64,000 nt of DNA from Sciurus carolinensis (taxonomy: Eukaryota > Chordata > Mammalia > Rodentia > Sciuridae), in assembly GCF_902686445.1 (NCBI RefSeq), contig NC_062229.1:5861503-5925502 (forward strand). The letters are read 5' to 3'. This document shows positions 42,646 through 54,659 of this stretch, piece by piece. The stretch's first letter is position 1; each line of letters starts with the position of its first letter. Below the pieces are notes generated by a model. The model had not been told where the DNA came from and searched no databases. It saw only the letters and a program-made list of their open reading frames with translations. The position numbers were made by a program, and so were the translations under genes.

Positions 42646-43515
42646 TGACCACCACGATGAGTCCTATGCAGATAGTTACCACTGTGACCATCTCCACAGG
42701 TGTGTGTTGACTTTTGATGGGATTGCATCTTGACGAGCTGCCATAATTGACAATATTTCATATCTGGGGAGTTTTCTTAAGTGGTTGAACTAATTTGCCT
42801 GCCCATTTGGTGGTGCTGGAGTTCCACATCATCACAAAACCTGTTTGGTTGCCTTGACAATTTGGTTTCTCTTACTATGTTGAGACTCTTTTCATACATT
42901 TGACATATATATTTCCTCTTCTGGGCAATACTTTACTACTGAAATACAGCTTCAGTCTTATTGATCTTGAAAAAAATCCATATATAAATATTCTTTAATT
43001 GGAGTGTAATCCTTTGCAAGTTCTATGAACTACTGATTTATTTAGATGTGTGGATCACTTTTAATCATCTACACAGTGTTTAGTGAAAGCAAACAATTGT
43101 CAGTTTCACTGTAGTTTGTCAATATTCCATCATGGCTAGTGCTTAATAATTCTAGAAAATTGTAGACCATGAAAGCTGATCTAAGGCATGCCTTTTAGTT
43201 TAGAGGCCTGATATCTTTGGGAATTTACTTTTGACTTTGAGGTGAGCTACAAGTCCAAGTTAAGTTTTACATAAGATTCACCAATAAACAAGTAGTTCAT
43301 TTATGTGCTGGTATTTTTCTGACCTGCCTTATCTACTCCTTCACTGATATCACCTCTTAATTACAGTAGCACCCCAGACCTAGGAAAGTAAGTTTAATAT
43401 GATAACAATCCCTACCTATTTTATTACAACCATACTTTCATTTGTATTGCTGGTTAACAGTTTTCCTGATAATTTGCAATTTACTTTGAAAATATTGACA
43501 ATTAGTGCTAATAAT
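42646..43515. other. Unassigned, probably ancient repeat
   Basis: The 42740-43050 part ('cttaagtggttgaactaatt') resembles very old minus-strand L1/HAL1 as at 48430-48800. The rest is unassigned. Confidence 0.35.
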
Positions 43516-43519
43516 TTCC

Positions 43520-43760
43520 ATCTATGTATTTTTTGTTTGTTCTTTTTCGTTCTACATGACATTAGAATCTGTTTTGATCTATTTATACAAGCATAGAATA
43601 TATCTTATTCTAATTAAGATCCCAGTACTGTGGACATGCACTGTGGTGAGATTCATGGTGGTGTATTCATATATGTACATAGGAAAGTTAGGTCAGAATC
43701 ATTCACTGTCCTATTCCTCTCCCCTCTTCTTCCATTCATTCCCCTTTGTATAATCCCCTG
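43520..43760 (-). repeat. L1 3'UTR fragment
   Basis: 'tctacatgacattagaatct', 'caagcatagaatatatctta', 'ctaattaagatcccagtact', then a C/T-rich block. Same 3'UTR type as at 15812. Confidence 0.7.
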
Positions 43761-44635
43761 AACTTCTATTTCTTTAGCCTCTCTTTGTTGGGTTTAACAA
43801 ATTATGTATTGAAACTACTATTGTGAAATTGGGATAACTTGGACATTTCTAAAAAGACAATGAATCTTTCAGTACATACATAGTCTGTTCTCATTACAGA
43901 TGCTATTTTAGCAACATCTTAGTATAATATTAAAGGTGGATTTGCTCTCTCTGAGCTATACATAGAATTGGGACCTCAGTATCTGTATTTTGGGGTACAT
44001 TTTCTATATTCTCACTTGTATTTATGCAGGATATAGACAGATAGATATCTTTAGAACTAAGTTGTATTTTATAGTGAAACATGGTGTTCTTTCCCATAAT
44101 GTGTGTCAGGATAAAGGTACCTTTCCAGGTTCCTGGAGAAAGCAGAATCCATTAGATAGGAGAGGAGCTGGCATATGTGAGGAGCTGGTGAGATAGACGT
44201 GAGCAGGAACGAGAGGAGGACAGGGGTGCACTCCCGGTGTCTCAGGGAGAGGAGATCTGCCAGTACCTGGTGAAGGAAGTAAGGGACTTGTCCTGTTCAA
44301 GTTCATTTCCTCAACTCTCTATCCTGATGGTCTTTCCTAATGAGGACATCACACTCACCCAGTGAAAGTTTCCTGCTTAGCTCTTTGTATTGCTTTAATG
44401 CGTTAAGTCCCCGAGTCTCATGGGATTGACATCTGCAGGTGAGCTGTGCTCACCCCACTGTCTCTGCGATCTTCTTCTCCCTTCTATGAGCTGCACCCGA
44501 ACACGGGTGTCAGGAGTTTGTGTCTTGCTCACTCTGATATCCGTCTTAGGGTGCACTAACAAATTGTCATTTTTTTTCCTTTAAATTGTTTTTCAAATTC
44601 TGCATATTTTAAGTTTTCATTTCTCTGTTTTGCAA
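43761..44635. other. Unassigned, gene-free
   Basis: No gene or clear repeat. A 66-codon minus frame overlaps 44106-44306 but is not recognised. Confidence 0.4.
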
Positions 44636-45514
44636 AAAATATGTGTAAAATCGGCCAAGGAACTGAACAGACACTTTACAGAAGAAGACACACAGGCAAT
44701 TAATAAATATATGAAAAAGGGTTCAATATCTCTAGTAATTAGAGAAATGCAAATTAAAACAACTCTAAGATGTCATCTTACTCCAATTAGAATGGCTATT
44801 AAGAAGAACACAAACAATAATAGATGTTGGCGTGGTTGTGGGGAAAAAGATACACTTTTACATTGCTGGTGGAGTTGCAAATTGGTGCAGCCCCTCTGGA
44901 AAGCAGTATGGAGAATCCTCAGAAAACTTGGAATGGACCCACTTTTTGACCCAGTTTTCCCACTCCTCTGTTTATACCCAAAGGACCTAAAATCAGCAAA
45001 CTACAGTAACACAGTCACATCAATGTTTATAGCAGTGCAATTCACAATAGCTAGATTGTGGAACCAACCTAGATGCCCTTCAACAGATGAATGGATGAAG
45101 AAACTCTGGTATATATACACAATGGACTGCTATTCAGGCAAAAAGAAGAATAATGTTATGGCATTTGCAAATAAATAGATGGAATTGGAGAATATCATGC
45201 TAAGTGAAATAAGCCAAGCCCAAAAAACCAAAGGTTGAATGTTTTTCCTGATAAGAGGAGAATGATATATAATGGGAGTGGGGAATGAGAGAATAATGGG
45301 GGAACTTTAGAATATGTAGAAGGAAATGAGAGGGAGGGAGGTTTGAAAAATGGTGGAATGAGACAGACATCATTACCCTAGATACATGTATGATTACAGG
45401 AATGGTATGAGTCTACATTGTGTACAACCACAGAAACAAAAAGATATACCCCAGTTGTGTACAATGATTCAAAATGCAGTCTGCAAAAAATTAAAAGCCA
45501 AATAAAAAAAAAAA
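44636..45514 (+). mobile_element. Young L1 3' end with long ORF2 piece
   Basis: Plus-strand, 5'-truncated. A 182-codon open piece of ORF2 C-terminus (44630-45178) runs from '[15 protein letters not shown]' to the end of the '[20 protein letters not shown]' region, followed by the 3'UTR and an A-rich tail at 45502-45513. Only the C-terminal part of ORF2 is present, so no activity is possible. Confidence 0.88.
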
Positions 45515-45795
45515 GATAATGGTTTGCAGAAACTAGAGAGGAAAGAAGAAAACGAAGTTGGTGGGTCGTGGCGATCTCCTAGATCAGTAAAGGAACGGGA
45601 ATCAGGAGTGGGAGGTGGGGGGAGGGGAAGTGGTGGGGAGCGATATTGGCTAAACTCCATTGTTGTATAGTGTGCATGTACGAGCACATAACAGAGCTCA
45701 TCAGTGTGTACAAGTATAATGCAGCAATAAAAATATGAAAAACCCCCTCAAATTTCACCACTGTGAAATGTTGAAAGTCGAATAAAAATGTATTT
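45515..45795 (+). repeat. L1 3'UTR of another subfamily
   Basis: 'ttgttgtatagtgtgcatgt', 'gagctcatcagtgtgtacaa' and 'gtataatgcagcaataaaaa' mark a different L1 3' end directly downstream of the preceding tail. Confidence 0.55.
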
Positions 45796-46130
45796 CTGGA
45801 AATGAAAAAATCATGTTAAGTGAAATAAGTCAAACCCCCAAAACCAAAGGCTGAATGTCTTCTTGGATAGGTGGAAACTAATTCACAATAGGAGGTTGGA
45901 TAGGGAAGAATAGAGTTATTTTATATTAGGTAGAGGGGAGTGAAGGGAGGGGAAGGGTATGGGGGAAGGAATGGTAGTAGAGTGAAACAGACATCATCAC
46001 CTCATGTACATGTATGACGGCATGACCCATGTGATCCTGCAGTATGTATAACCAGAAAAATTAGACATTACACTCCATTATGTCTGAACTATCACAAATA
46101 ATTAGAACAAATAAAATTAAAAATAAAAAA
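45796..46130 (+). mobile_element. L1 3' end, short
   Basis: Starts at the last ORF2 codons ('catgttaagtgaaataagtc'), continues through 'ggtagtagagtgaaacagac' and 'cccatgtgatcctgcagtat' and ends in an A-rich tail near 46108-46129. Confidence 0.8.
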
Positions 46131-46189
46131 TGATAATGGTTTAGTCTTCAAGCAATATTTGAGAAGACTATCTAATCAAAATTGTATCA

Positions 46190-46490
46190 TCACCCACTTA
46201 TCAGGGAAAACATTCACCCTTCCGTGAAAAATGGATGATGATATATAATGGGGGTGGGTGGGTGGGGAGTGAGAGAAGAATGGAGGAACTTTATGTAGAA
46301 GGAAATGAGAGGGAGGGAGTGTGAAAAATGGTGGAATGAGGCAGACATCATCACCCTATGTACATGTGTGATTACACAAATGGTATGAATCTACATTGCA
46401 CAACCACAGAAGTGAAATGATGTACCCCAATTGTGTACAATGAATCAACATGCACTCTATAAAAAGTAAAAAAACAAATAATTTAAAAAA
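46190..46490 (+). mobile_element. L1 3'UTR with inverted start
   Basis: The first 35 bp ('cacttatcagggaaaacatt') is minus-strand L1 3'UTR. The rest ('ggtggaatgaggcagacatc', 'tgtaccccaattgtgtacaa') is plus-strand 3'UTR with an A-rich tail. The flip near 46225 suggests another inverted insertion or a fusion. Confidence 0.7.
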
Positions 46491-47204
46491 TGGTAGTGAG
46501 AGCAGCTTGGCTTCAGGAGGCACACTCTAGAGTCAGGGGCACAGATCCTGCTTCTGCGCTCTAATTGACTACTTTCTGTCCACATGGCCAGAGAACTGGA
46601 CACCTTGGATGTTAAAGGAGGCCTCTGGGGTTTTTATTTAGAAGGCTCATGATGGAGTCTTGTTGACCTTGAGTGTTCCTGATCTGGTCCTGTAGGTTAC
46701 TTCAAACGGTGGTATGAGGTCAACTGTGAAGTGTGATATCCTGGCTTGAAATGTACATGAGTGTTTCCTAAATGAAAACCCCTGTCCAGACCTCTCATCC
46801 ACTCTAGCTACAGTCTCATTCTCTTCCCCGTGTAGCCCAAGTCCTCCTAGAGATCTCTGTGTTCACTCTACCTGTTCATGGTAACATTCTACCATGTTTT
46901 TCTGAGGTCAGTCCAATCAGGCTTTGGTCTAATTTCTTCTCTGGCATGACCAAGGTTGTCCTCACCCATCACCATCTTCTCCTAGCTCAGTGTACTGACT
47001 TCTGATGCTGGATGTTATGGAAGGCATCACAAATCCATCCACCCAACCAAGAGTGACCTTAGTTAAATTATTTCTTGGAGACTTTCTTGAAACTTTGAGG
47101 TGTTTGAGTCCACAGTCCTGGTCTGGGCAGTGTTTCACTCTTAGGCTCACTCATATTTTGCAAGTAAAGAAGCACAATGCAGAAGAATAAAACTAGACCC
47201 CTGT
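46491..47204. other. Unassigned, gene-free
   Basis: Nothing recognised. Confidence 0.4.
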
Positions 47205-48070
47205 ATATCATTAGTTACAAATATCCACTCAAAATGGATTAGTGACTTAAGTATAAGACTCAAAGCTATCAAATTATTACAAGGAAATGTAGAAAAATTC
47301 TTCAGAACATTGGAACTAATTGCCTATATATCATCAGTTAAAATATTCACTTAAAATGGATTAGGCACTTAAGTGTGAGTCCCAAAGCTATCAGTTATTT
47401 TAGAAGGAAACATAATAGAAACCCTATAGGACATTGGCCTGGGTAATAATTTTTTAAAAATTAGTCCCCAAATGCACAGGTTACAAAACAAAAATTGACA
47501 TATTGGACTACATAAAACCTGAAAGTTTCTGTACAGCCAAGGAAAAAAACAACATATCAGAGAAATGAACCAGAGAGTGGGATAAAATATTTGTAAACTA
47601 TATATCTGACAAGGTGTTCATATCCAGAATACATATGGAATGCAAACAACTTACAGTTAAAAACACCAATAACTCAATTAAACAATGGGCTAAACATCTG
47701 AATAAATATTTCTCAAAAGGAGACATACAAATGGATAATGGATATGTGAAACAGGCTCTGTTTTTAATAATTAGGGAAACATAAATGAAACCCACAATGA
47801 GGGACCACATCTCCCCAGTGAGAAGGGTTCCCAAAGACAGAAGGACGTGGAGAAAGAAGACTTAAGTGCACTGTTGGTGGGAATGTAAACTAGTAGAGTC
47901 ATAATGGAGAAGAGTATGGAGGCTCTTCTAGAAACCAGAAATAGAGCTAGCACAGGGCCTAGGAACGCCACTTTTTGCTGTACAGTCAGTGAAGTCAACA
48001 TTTTGAAAGACCCCTGCGCCACCATGGTCTTGCAGCACTGCTCATAACAGCAAGAATGTGGGATCAACTA
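47205..48070 (+). repeat. Old L1 ORF2 with internal duplication
   Basis: 'ctcaaaatggattagtgact', 'aaattgacatattggactac', 'tttctgtacagccaaggaaa', 'caatgggctaaacatctgaa', 'ctgttggtgggaatgtaaac' follow L1 ORF2. The first block at 47206-47305 is repeated in diverged form at 47326-47421, about 120 bp apart. Confidence 0.75.
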
Positions 48071-48129
48071 AATATCTATCTGAGGGTGTGTGAGGGAAAC
48101 TGGGCTTGCCCTAGGTAGTTATCCTGGTC

Positions 48130-48250
48130 TGGGTTTGTGGGTCAGTGGTAGAATGCTTGCCTAGCATGTGTGAGGCACTGGGTTCAATCCACAGCATCAC
48201 ATAAAAGCAAATAAATAAAAAAGAGTTATTACATCCATCTACAACTAAAA
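48130..48250 (+). repeat. ID-type SINE with extended A-rich tail
   Basis: ID body ('gtgggtcagtggtagaatgc', 'gcctagcatgtgtgaggcac') with a tail 'aagcaaataaataaaaaag' and 'ttacatccatctacaactaa', matching the variant at 11410-11545. Confidence 0.78.
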
Positions 48251-48344
48251 ATGTTTTCAAAATACAGTTATCTTGCCTGATATTGATGCAATGTTTAGTG
48301 GCAAGCTTTCTCTCCTTTGTGGATTATTTTAGATAGTGTGTTGG

Positions 48345-48403
48345 ATCAGACTAGGGCTTGTACATGCTATACAAACACTACCACTGAGCTATATCCCGAG
48401 TCC
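48345..48403 (-). repeat. ID SINE remnant
   Basis: 'ggcttgtacatgctatacaa' and 'ctaccactgagctatatccc' are the reverse of the ID body, with the box B part lost. A second partial reverse ID word set lies at 48853-48897. Confidence 0.6.
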
Positions 48404-49092
48404 ACATTTTGGACTATTATGAGTCAACATATTTGGGTAATCTTGCACATGCCCTCTGGTGGAGATTAGCAATATTTTTGTCCTGGGAGTGGAGTTATTG
48501 TGTATTTGAGGGCAGCTCTTCTCCTTTGGGTAGTTTCAAAGTGTTTTCCTAAGTGGTTGAACAAAATTACACTCCTGATATAATTTCTTGTGTTACAAAT
48601 AGTTACCAGCTCATTTTCATCACTCTTAAAATCTAGTGCATGTAAAATATTATTTCATTAAGTTTACATTTTTTAATTTTGAGTTTGAATGTCTTCTCAG
48701 ACACATGGACAATGTACTTTCTCCATTTTTTGGTAATATCTGTTTTTGTTATTTCTATTGAACTGCCTTTTTCCCTTTGTAGTTCATATGAGTTTTTAAA
48801 ATGCTTTTTAGTGCATTATAGTTATAATAATATTGGAATTCGTTGCCCCAAACACAATGGGTGGTAGTCTTGATATTGAGCTACATCCCCAGCCCAGTGG
48901 TGCAAAACTGCACTTCAATCCAATCACAACTTGGTCCCATTCAACTCTCTTTGAAAATTTCAGTATCAAGGATAGATGAGATAAAAGCCTGTATCTCAGG
49001 ACTCAACCCATGTAGTCATGGCTAAGGAAGCCTGTACCCCTGTTTCAGATCATTACCCCTATAGAAATCGTTTGGAGAAATAACATAACTGT
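48404..49092. other. Ancient L1-like debris, unassigned
   Basis: 48430-48770 ('aagtgttttcctaagtggtt', 'gagtttgaatgtcttctcag') looks like a very old minus-strand L1 or HAL1. A short young L1 3'UTR piece lies near 48790-48842. The rest is unassigned. Confidence 0.4.
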
Positions 49093-49110
49093 AGTGCACA
49101 CAACACGTAC

Positions 49111-49206
49111 CAGTGACGTAAGGTAGATTTGATGCCTCTTAGGGTACTTGTCAATGACAACTCCGGAGAAGTAACCAAAGAAGCTGCGCCCCACATACAC
49201 AGTCAT
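49111..49206 (-). pseudogene. Exon-like segment, possible transporter remnant
   Basis: On the minus strand, 'gtgtgttttag' precedes and 'gtacgt' follows a 96-bp segment that is open in one frame for exactly 32 codons. Its product contains FFGYFSGVVIDKYPKRHQ, where G-x3-D-K-x2-K-R fits the loop motif of major facilitator transporters (motif A, with Pro in place of the second Gly). No neighbouring exon is found, and the preceding sequence (49207-49300) is also open for a while and then has a stop. It may be the last trace of a gene, or chance. Confidence 0.25.
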
Positions 49207-49540
49207 CTAAAACACACTTCCCTGAATTTCCAGAGGTTTCCCAATCTTGGAAAGTCCATAGAGAAATGAGACAATAGGCTCGGACACAGCTTGCACTGTG
49301 TCAAAACCCACTAATTACAGCCAATGGAGTCAGAAGAAAATTACCCTAAGAAGTCCATTTGGAATTAAACTCAATGCTACACACACACTGGTTTCCGTGA
49401 ACACACCATTGAGAGAAGACTCCTCACTAAGAAGACACCCACATAAAGTGGAAGAAAATTCAATCCCAACAGATGCATTAATCTCAACATAGAAACCCAA
49501 GAAGTATGAAAAAAAAATACAAGGCAACATGACTTTTAAA
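49207..49540. other. Unassigned, gene-free
   Basis: Besides the exon-like flank, nothing is recognised. Confidence 0.35.
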
Positions 49541-49544
49541 AATT

Positions 49545-49945
49545 AACAGCCATGTAGACACCAACTCTGAAAATACTGGATAAAGAATGGAAAAGACCGA
49601 TTTTAAAATGACCAATAAATTCAAGAGGATACAAATAAAAGCTGAATAGATTAACAAAGACATTGCAGGATATGAAAGACCAATTCCCTAAAGAGAAAGA
49701 GATCCTGAAAAATATACCAAACAGAAATCTCTGGGAAAACATTAAAGACCAAATGTACAAATCATAGGATTAGATGAGGGATTTCAGTTACATGCTAATG
49801 ATATAGAAAACCTACTCAGTGAGACAATAGCAGAAAATGACTACATTCTGGACATGATGGGAAATCTGGAAGAAACTGATTAATTTTTGGACATGTAATA
49901 CCTACCAAAGTGAACAAAGTGGACATAAAAAAGCATAAATAGAGG
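49545..49945 (+). repeat. Old L1 ORF1 fragment
   Basis: 'gaaagaccaattccctaaag', 'gagaaagagatcctgaaaaa', 'catgatgggaaatctggaag' read like the ORF1 coiled-coil region of an old L1, plus strand, frame lost. Confidence 0.55.
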
Positions 49946-49949
49946 AATA

Positions 49950-50425
49950 CCAGATAATGGTTTTGGTATCACAGTTATACTGGCTTCATAGAATATATTT
50001 GGGAGTGTTCTCTCCATTTTAATGTCATGGAATAAGTTGAGGAAGATTGGTATTAGTTCTATGTTAAAGGTCTGGTAGAACTCAGCTGAGAATACTTCTG
50101 GTCCTCAGGTATACTTTTTGGAAAGCTTTTAATTACTGTTTAATTTCATTACTTGATATTGGTCAGTTTAGTTCTTGTATATCTTCCTGGTTCAATTTGG
50201 GCAGATCATATGTATGAAGAAATTTGTCAATGTCCTGTAGATTTTCCCATTTATTGGAGTATTAATTTTAAAAATAGTTTCTAAAGGTCTTCTGTATTTC
50301 AGAAGTATCTGTGGTGATATCTCCATTTTGATCTCTACTTTTGCTTATTTGTATCTTCTCTTTATTTTGGTTAGTTTGAATGAGGGTTTCTCAACCTTAT
50401 TGTTACCTTGATATTTTATATTCTT
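49950..50425 (-). repeat. Old L1 ORF2 fragment
   Basis: Minus-strand ORF2, comparable to 33600-34080 of the young L1: 'atactggcttcatagaatat', 'ggtagaactcagctgagaat', 'ttaatttcattacttgatat', 'gatatctccattttgatctc'. Opposite orientation to the ORF1 piece beside it. Confidence 0.8.
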
Positions 50426-51879
50426 AGTATTTCTACTCATATTCTGGGAGGGTTATCACTTCTACTTTTATATGTAGGAATTTTAGTTAGCTGCTTTCCT
50501 TTTACTATGTGTTCTGGATTGGGAAAATGTCTTCTTGTCAATATTTTAACTCAATTTGAATTTGCTTTTATGTGTAGTCTCTAACACCACACTGAATACA
50601 ATGCCTTATACTAATAAATCATAAAAATGTAATTATTAAAAGAGTTTCTAGGAGGATACTAATCTGCATGGCAATTGGGAGTGATTTTCTTGAATTTGTT
50701 GAGAAATTAGATCCTAAGAAGGTAAAATTGCTTTTAAACGATTCTTGGCTCACAGCTTTGCGGTTCCCTCACTGCTTGAGTTCTGGGCTGTACAGGAGTC
50801 AAGACTTACCATGTCCCCTCCACCATTTTTTTGGAGCAAGTTTGTTTGTTTATTTATTTTTCTTGCTGAGGTCTTTGAAAGAGCATATTTTCTTATTGGG
50901 ACTTGAGTTTTGTAGTTTGTTTATTCTCATTTCTGACCCAAAATAGACAAGCTTGTTAAGTGAATCTGTGTGAAGATTTTCAGTGCAGGATTTCACTCCT
51001 TTATTGGATGTACAGCTCTAATACATCACTCTTTCTGGAAGTCTAAAATATACACTGTTTCAAGGAGAGTGGAATTTGTCAGCCTACCCTCCAGTCCTTT
51101 CTAGGCTTGGAAGAAATGACTCAGGTAACACCGAATTTGGTCAGAATTTAATTGGACTTAGTATCCTACCATACCTACTGTCAGCCAGTTTCTTACTCAG
51201 AGCTCAGACTGCCTGTTTCAAGTTAAAGAGTTCTTAGCTCTTCTCAGCTTTGTAGACTCAACTTAACACTTCCCGAATTATTGTCTTTTTAATAATTTTT
51301 GTGGAGTTGCTATAATTGTGTGGCTCCCTTTGTTCCACCTTATTCCATTCCCCAAAGAGATAAATTACATGGCTTTAAAGGAAGTCAAATTATAGTTCTT
51401 TGAAAGTAAAGAAGGTGTTGTATGTGGGCAAAAGAAGTTTGAAATAATCAAAAGGTGAGAGGAAAGCAAGGTAGTGCATGAATGTCCTAAAGAGAGAGGA
51501 AACGGAGTAGAAAGGAGAGAACTAGAGGTTTCAAAATTGAAGGGAGATATGAGAAAAATGTGAATAATAAAACAAAGAAACATGTAGAGTAAAACCACAC
51601 CGTTAATAAAATTGAACTAAAGCAAAATACAAAAACCTAAAGAAAACCCCAACCCCCAAAATACTACTTCTTAGAAAAGTAGAAGAAAATAGTAAAAAGA
51701 TTGGTAAAAGAAAAGAAATAATAAAATAAGGTAGAAGAAGCAGAAATGTGTACATGTATAAACATGAAACAATCTGTAAATATCACCAGAACAACAATGC
51801 CTTATAAAGCTGCATTCCTATCATCTTAATTCCAAATAGCAGAGCAACTGGGAAGTGCCCTGTTCCTATACTCTGCCAT
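50426..51879. other. Unassigned 1.4-kb stretch
   Basis: A/T-rich. The 50640-50960 piece could be L1 5'UTR but is not assignable. A 92-codon ORF (50668-50946, plus) has no resemblance to a known protein. Confidence 0.35.
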
Positions 51880-53290
51880 CTAGTAAATAAATGGTGCTGG
51901 GAAAACTGGATATTCACATGTAGAAGAATGAGGATTCTCATATTTTGTTCTGCACATAAGTTAACTCAAAGTGGAATTAACTCAGGACTAAGAATTACGT
52001 CAAAAACATTAAAATGACTGGAGGAAAACAAGGGTTAAACACTCCACAATTGGACACAGGCACTGACTTTCTTAACAAGAACCCTAAAGTTCAGTGCATA
52101 AACCAGAGAATCAATAAGTAAAGTGGCATCTAATTCAAAAGATTCTGTACAGTAAAGGAAAGAATGAAGAGCCTAAAGAGAGAACCTACAGAAGGGGATA
52201 AAATTTTTTCCCTCTTCCAGCAGGGATTAATATACATAATATATAACGTATTCAAAAACAATATAAAATTCTACAAATAACTAAATCAATAAATGGTCAA
52301 AAGGGCTAAACAGATATTTCTTGAAAGAAGAAATACAACTTGTCAGCAAATATAGGAGAGACCATTCAACATCATCCATAGCAATTACGGAAATGCAAAT
52401 TGAAACTACATTGAGGTTGATTTCATCTCAATCCAGTTAGAATGGCAAGCATCTAGAAGATAAATAATAAAAAACGTTGGTGAGGATGTGGTCGAAATGG
52501 TATACTCATACATTGTTGGTGAGACTGCAAATTAGTTCATTCAATTTAGAAAGCAATACAGGGATTCCTTGACAGACTCGGAATGGAACCACCATATGAC
52601 CCAGATATTCTACTCCTCAGTATTTATCCCAAAGGACTAAAATCAACATACTATCATGATATAGGTATATTAATTCTTATAGCTGTGCAATTCACAATAG
52701 CCAAATTATGGACTCAGGCCATTTGTCTGTCCAGAGATTAATAGAGAAGAAAATATAGTACATACATGTAATGGTATTTAAATCATAAAGAAGAATGAAA
52801 TAATGGCATTTGCTGATAAATTAAGGGAACAGGGGAACATCATGGAAATTGAAATAAGTGAGACCCAGAAAGTCAAAGTTCAAATCTTTCTCTCATATGT
52901 GAAAGCTAGAGGAAATTAAGAAGAGGAGTGGTGTGCAGCTACATGAAAATAGAAGAGAGATCAGTGGAGTAGAGGTAGAGAATTCAAGGGAAAGCAGGAG
53001 GGAAGGGAAAAGGGAGGAACTGCACAATGCAACTGAACAAATTATATTCTGTACATATGTAAACATACCAGAGTGAATTCCACATTTATGTGTATCTTCA
53101 AAGCACTTGTCTAAAAAACAATCAATAAATAGAAAGCAGACCAGAAGAGTAGAGGGAAAGGAGGAAAGGAGAAGAAGAGGAAGTACTGGGAACTGAAATG
53201 CTGCAAATTATGATTCTTATGTGTAAGATTATGTAAAAGCGAGTCCTCATATTATGGGTAAGCATCGTGTACTAATAAAAACATTGTAAA
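51880..53290 (+). repeat. Old L1 ORF2 C-terminal half and 3'UTR
   Basis: 'aatggtgctgggaaaactgg', 'aaacactccacaattggaca', 'aggggataaaattttttccc', 'gttggtgaggatgtggtcga', 'ggaatggaaccaccatatga' and 'gaaataagtgagacccagaa' appear in ORF2 order, followed by 3'UTR. No frame is intact. Confidence 0.85.
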
Positions 53291-53335
53291 AGATATGGCA
53301 TAATTTAACAAGTTCAAAAAGACAGAGTTTTTTAT

Positions 53336-53505
53336 CTTTAAAATTTATTTATTTATATATTATTTATTTTTTTCACAGATTGCATTTTGATTCATTGTAC
53401 ACAAATGGGGTAGAAGTTTTCCTTCCCATGGTTATACACAACATAGATTCACACCATTCGTGTAATCATACATGTACGTAGGGTAATGATGTCTGTCTCA
53501 TAACA
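53336..53505 (-). mobile_element. Young L1 3'UTR stub
   Basis: T-rich tail at the left, then 'cagattgcattttgattcat', 'tgtacacaaatggggtagaa', 'gattcacaccattcgtgtaa', 'gtagggtaatgatgtctgtc'. Same 3'UTR type as 16206. Truncated to about 170 bp. Confidence 0.85.
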
Positions 53506-54460
53506 TCAAGGGCCAGAAGAAATAGTTTTATTAAAAGCTAAGGTTCTTTTCCTGAAATCCACTTCATCAAATATTGTCATCATTGTTGTGTTATTATTTT
53601 GATGATGATTAGTTTTACTATTAATACTATTGCTGCTATTTAAATGGTGGACTTCATGGACTAGTAATGGTATTACTATAGTATGTATAGTATATTATGT
53701 ATATTAGTATGTATATAGTATGTATGTGTATAGTATATATAGTATATTTAATGAATTTTTGTAATAAATTTTGCATGTTTGCTTATAAAGGTGATAAAAT
53801 CACGCAGTTGAATCTTGTGACAATGCCATTGTGTTGGCACACATGACCAATGACTGTCAATTTCAAAGGTTTCAGGAAAATCAAATAATATTGCAAATAA
53901 TAAATATAAATTTTAATGGAGCTGCTTATAGGAAGAGGAGGAAGGAATACGTAATAGGAGGATTCTTTATATCTATTCTATCTTTATTTTTAACCTGGTG
54001 GACTGTATGTATGTTTTATTATGTTGCAACAAATTTAAGCCTACAGGTAAGTTTTATACACTAAGTGTATGAGAATTGATAATATGTTATTTGAGGCATA
54101 TGACACTTGAGGCAAATGCATTCTCTTTTGTTTTTGAAATATTCATACCTAAAATGTTCTCAGACTTGAGAGCCTCAGAACCTCACAAAGGGCTTATTTA
54201 TGAATCATGTCTTTAGACATCTCCACAAGATTCAAACTCAATAGTCCTTGAGTGAGATCAATGAACCTGCATTATGAACATGGTTCTCAGGTGACTCACC
54301 TCTGCAGGTGCTCTGTGGGCACCAGTGGAGGAAGCTCTGCTCTGGAAGACCATGGGGGAATGACAGGGAGCTGTCCACGAGTGTGGTGCTGAATGCTTTT
54401 CCTTTGTGCCACCCTCCCCACCTCCTGCTCCAATGACAGACTGTCATGTTCTGCTGATAT
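53506..54460. other. Unassigned, with TA-rich low complexity
   Basis: Includes a (GTATAGTAT)n-like low-complexity stretch at about 53675-53745. No gene recognised. The right end may be OR 3'UTR. Confidence 0.4.
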
Positions 54461-54466
54461 TTTATT
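54461..54466 (-). terminator. Candidate polyadenylation signal for OR7G gene
   Basis: AATAAA on the minus strand, 194 bp after the stop codon of the receptor at 54660. Position is plausible but not tested by any transcript. Confidence 0.35.
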
Positions 54467-54659
54467 TTCACACATGGAGAGATGACTCTGAGAAGCTTTT
54501 CTGTCTCTTGGAAAGTAGTTATCTTTAATCCTACCTGATTGTTTTCTCTTTCACTGCTTTTTTAAACATACCTAATATCTCCTCCAAAACTGGCCTCTTT
54601 CAACACAGGAAAATTGTTTTCTTCACAAAAACAACATTAAAAAGTTTTGAATGAGAGTG

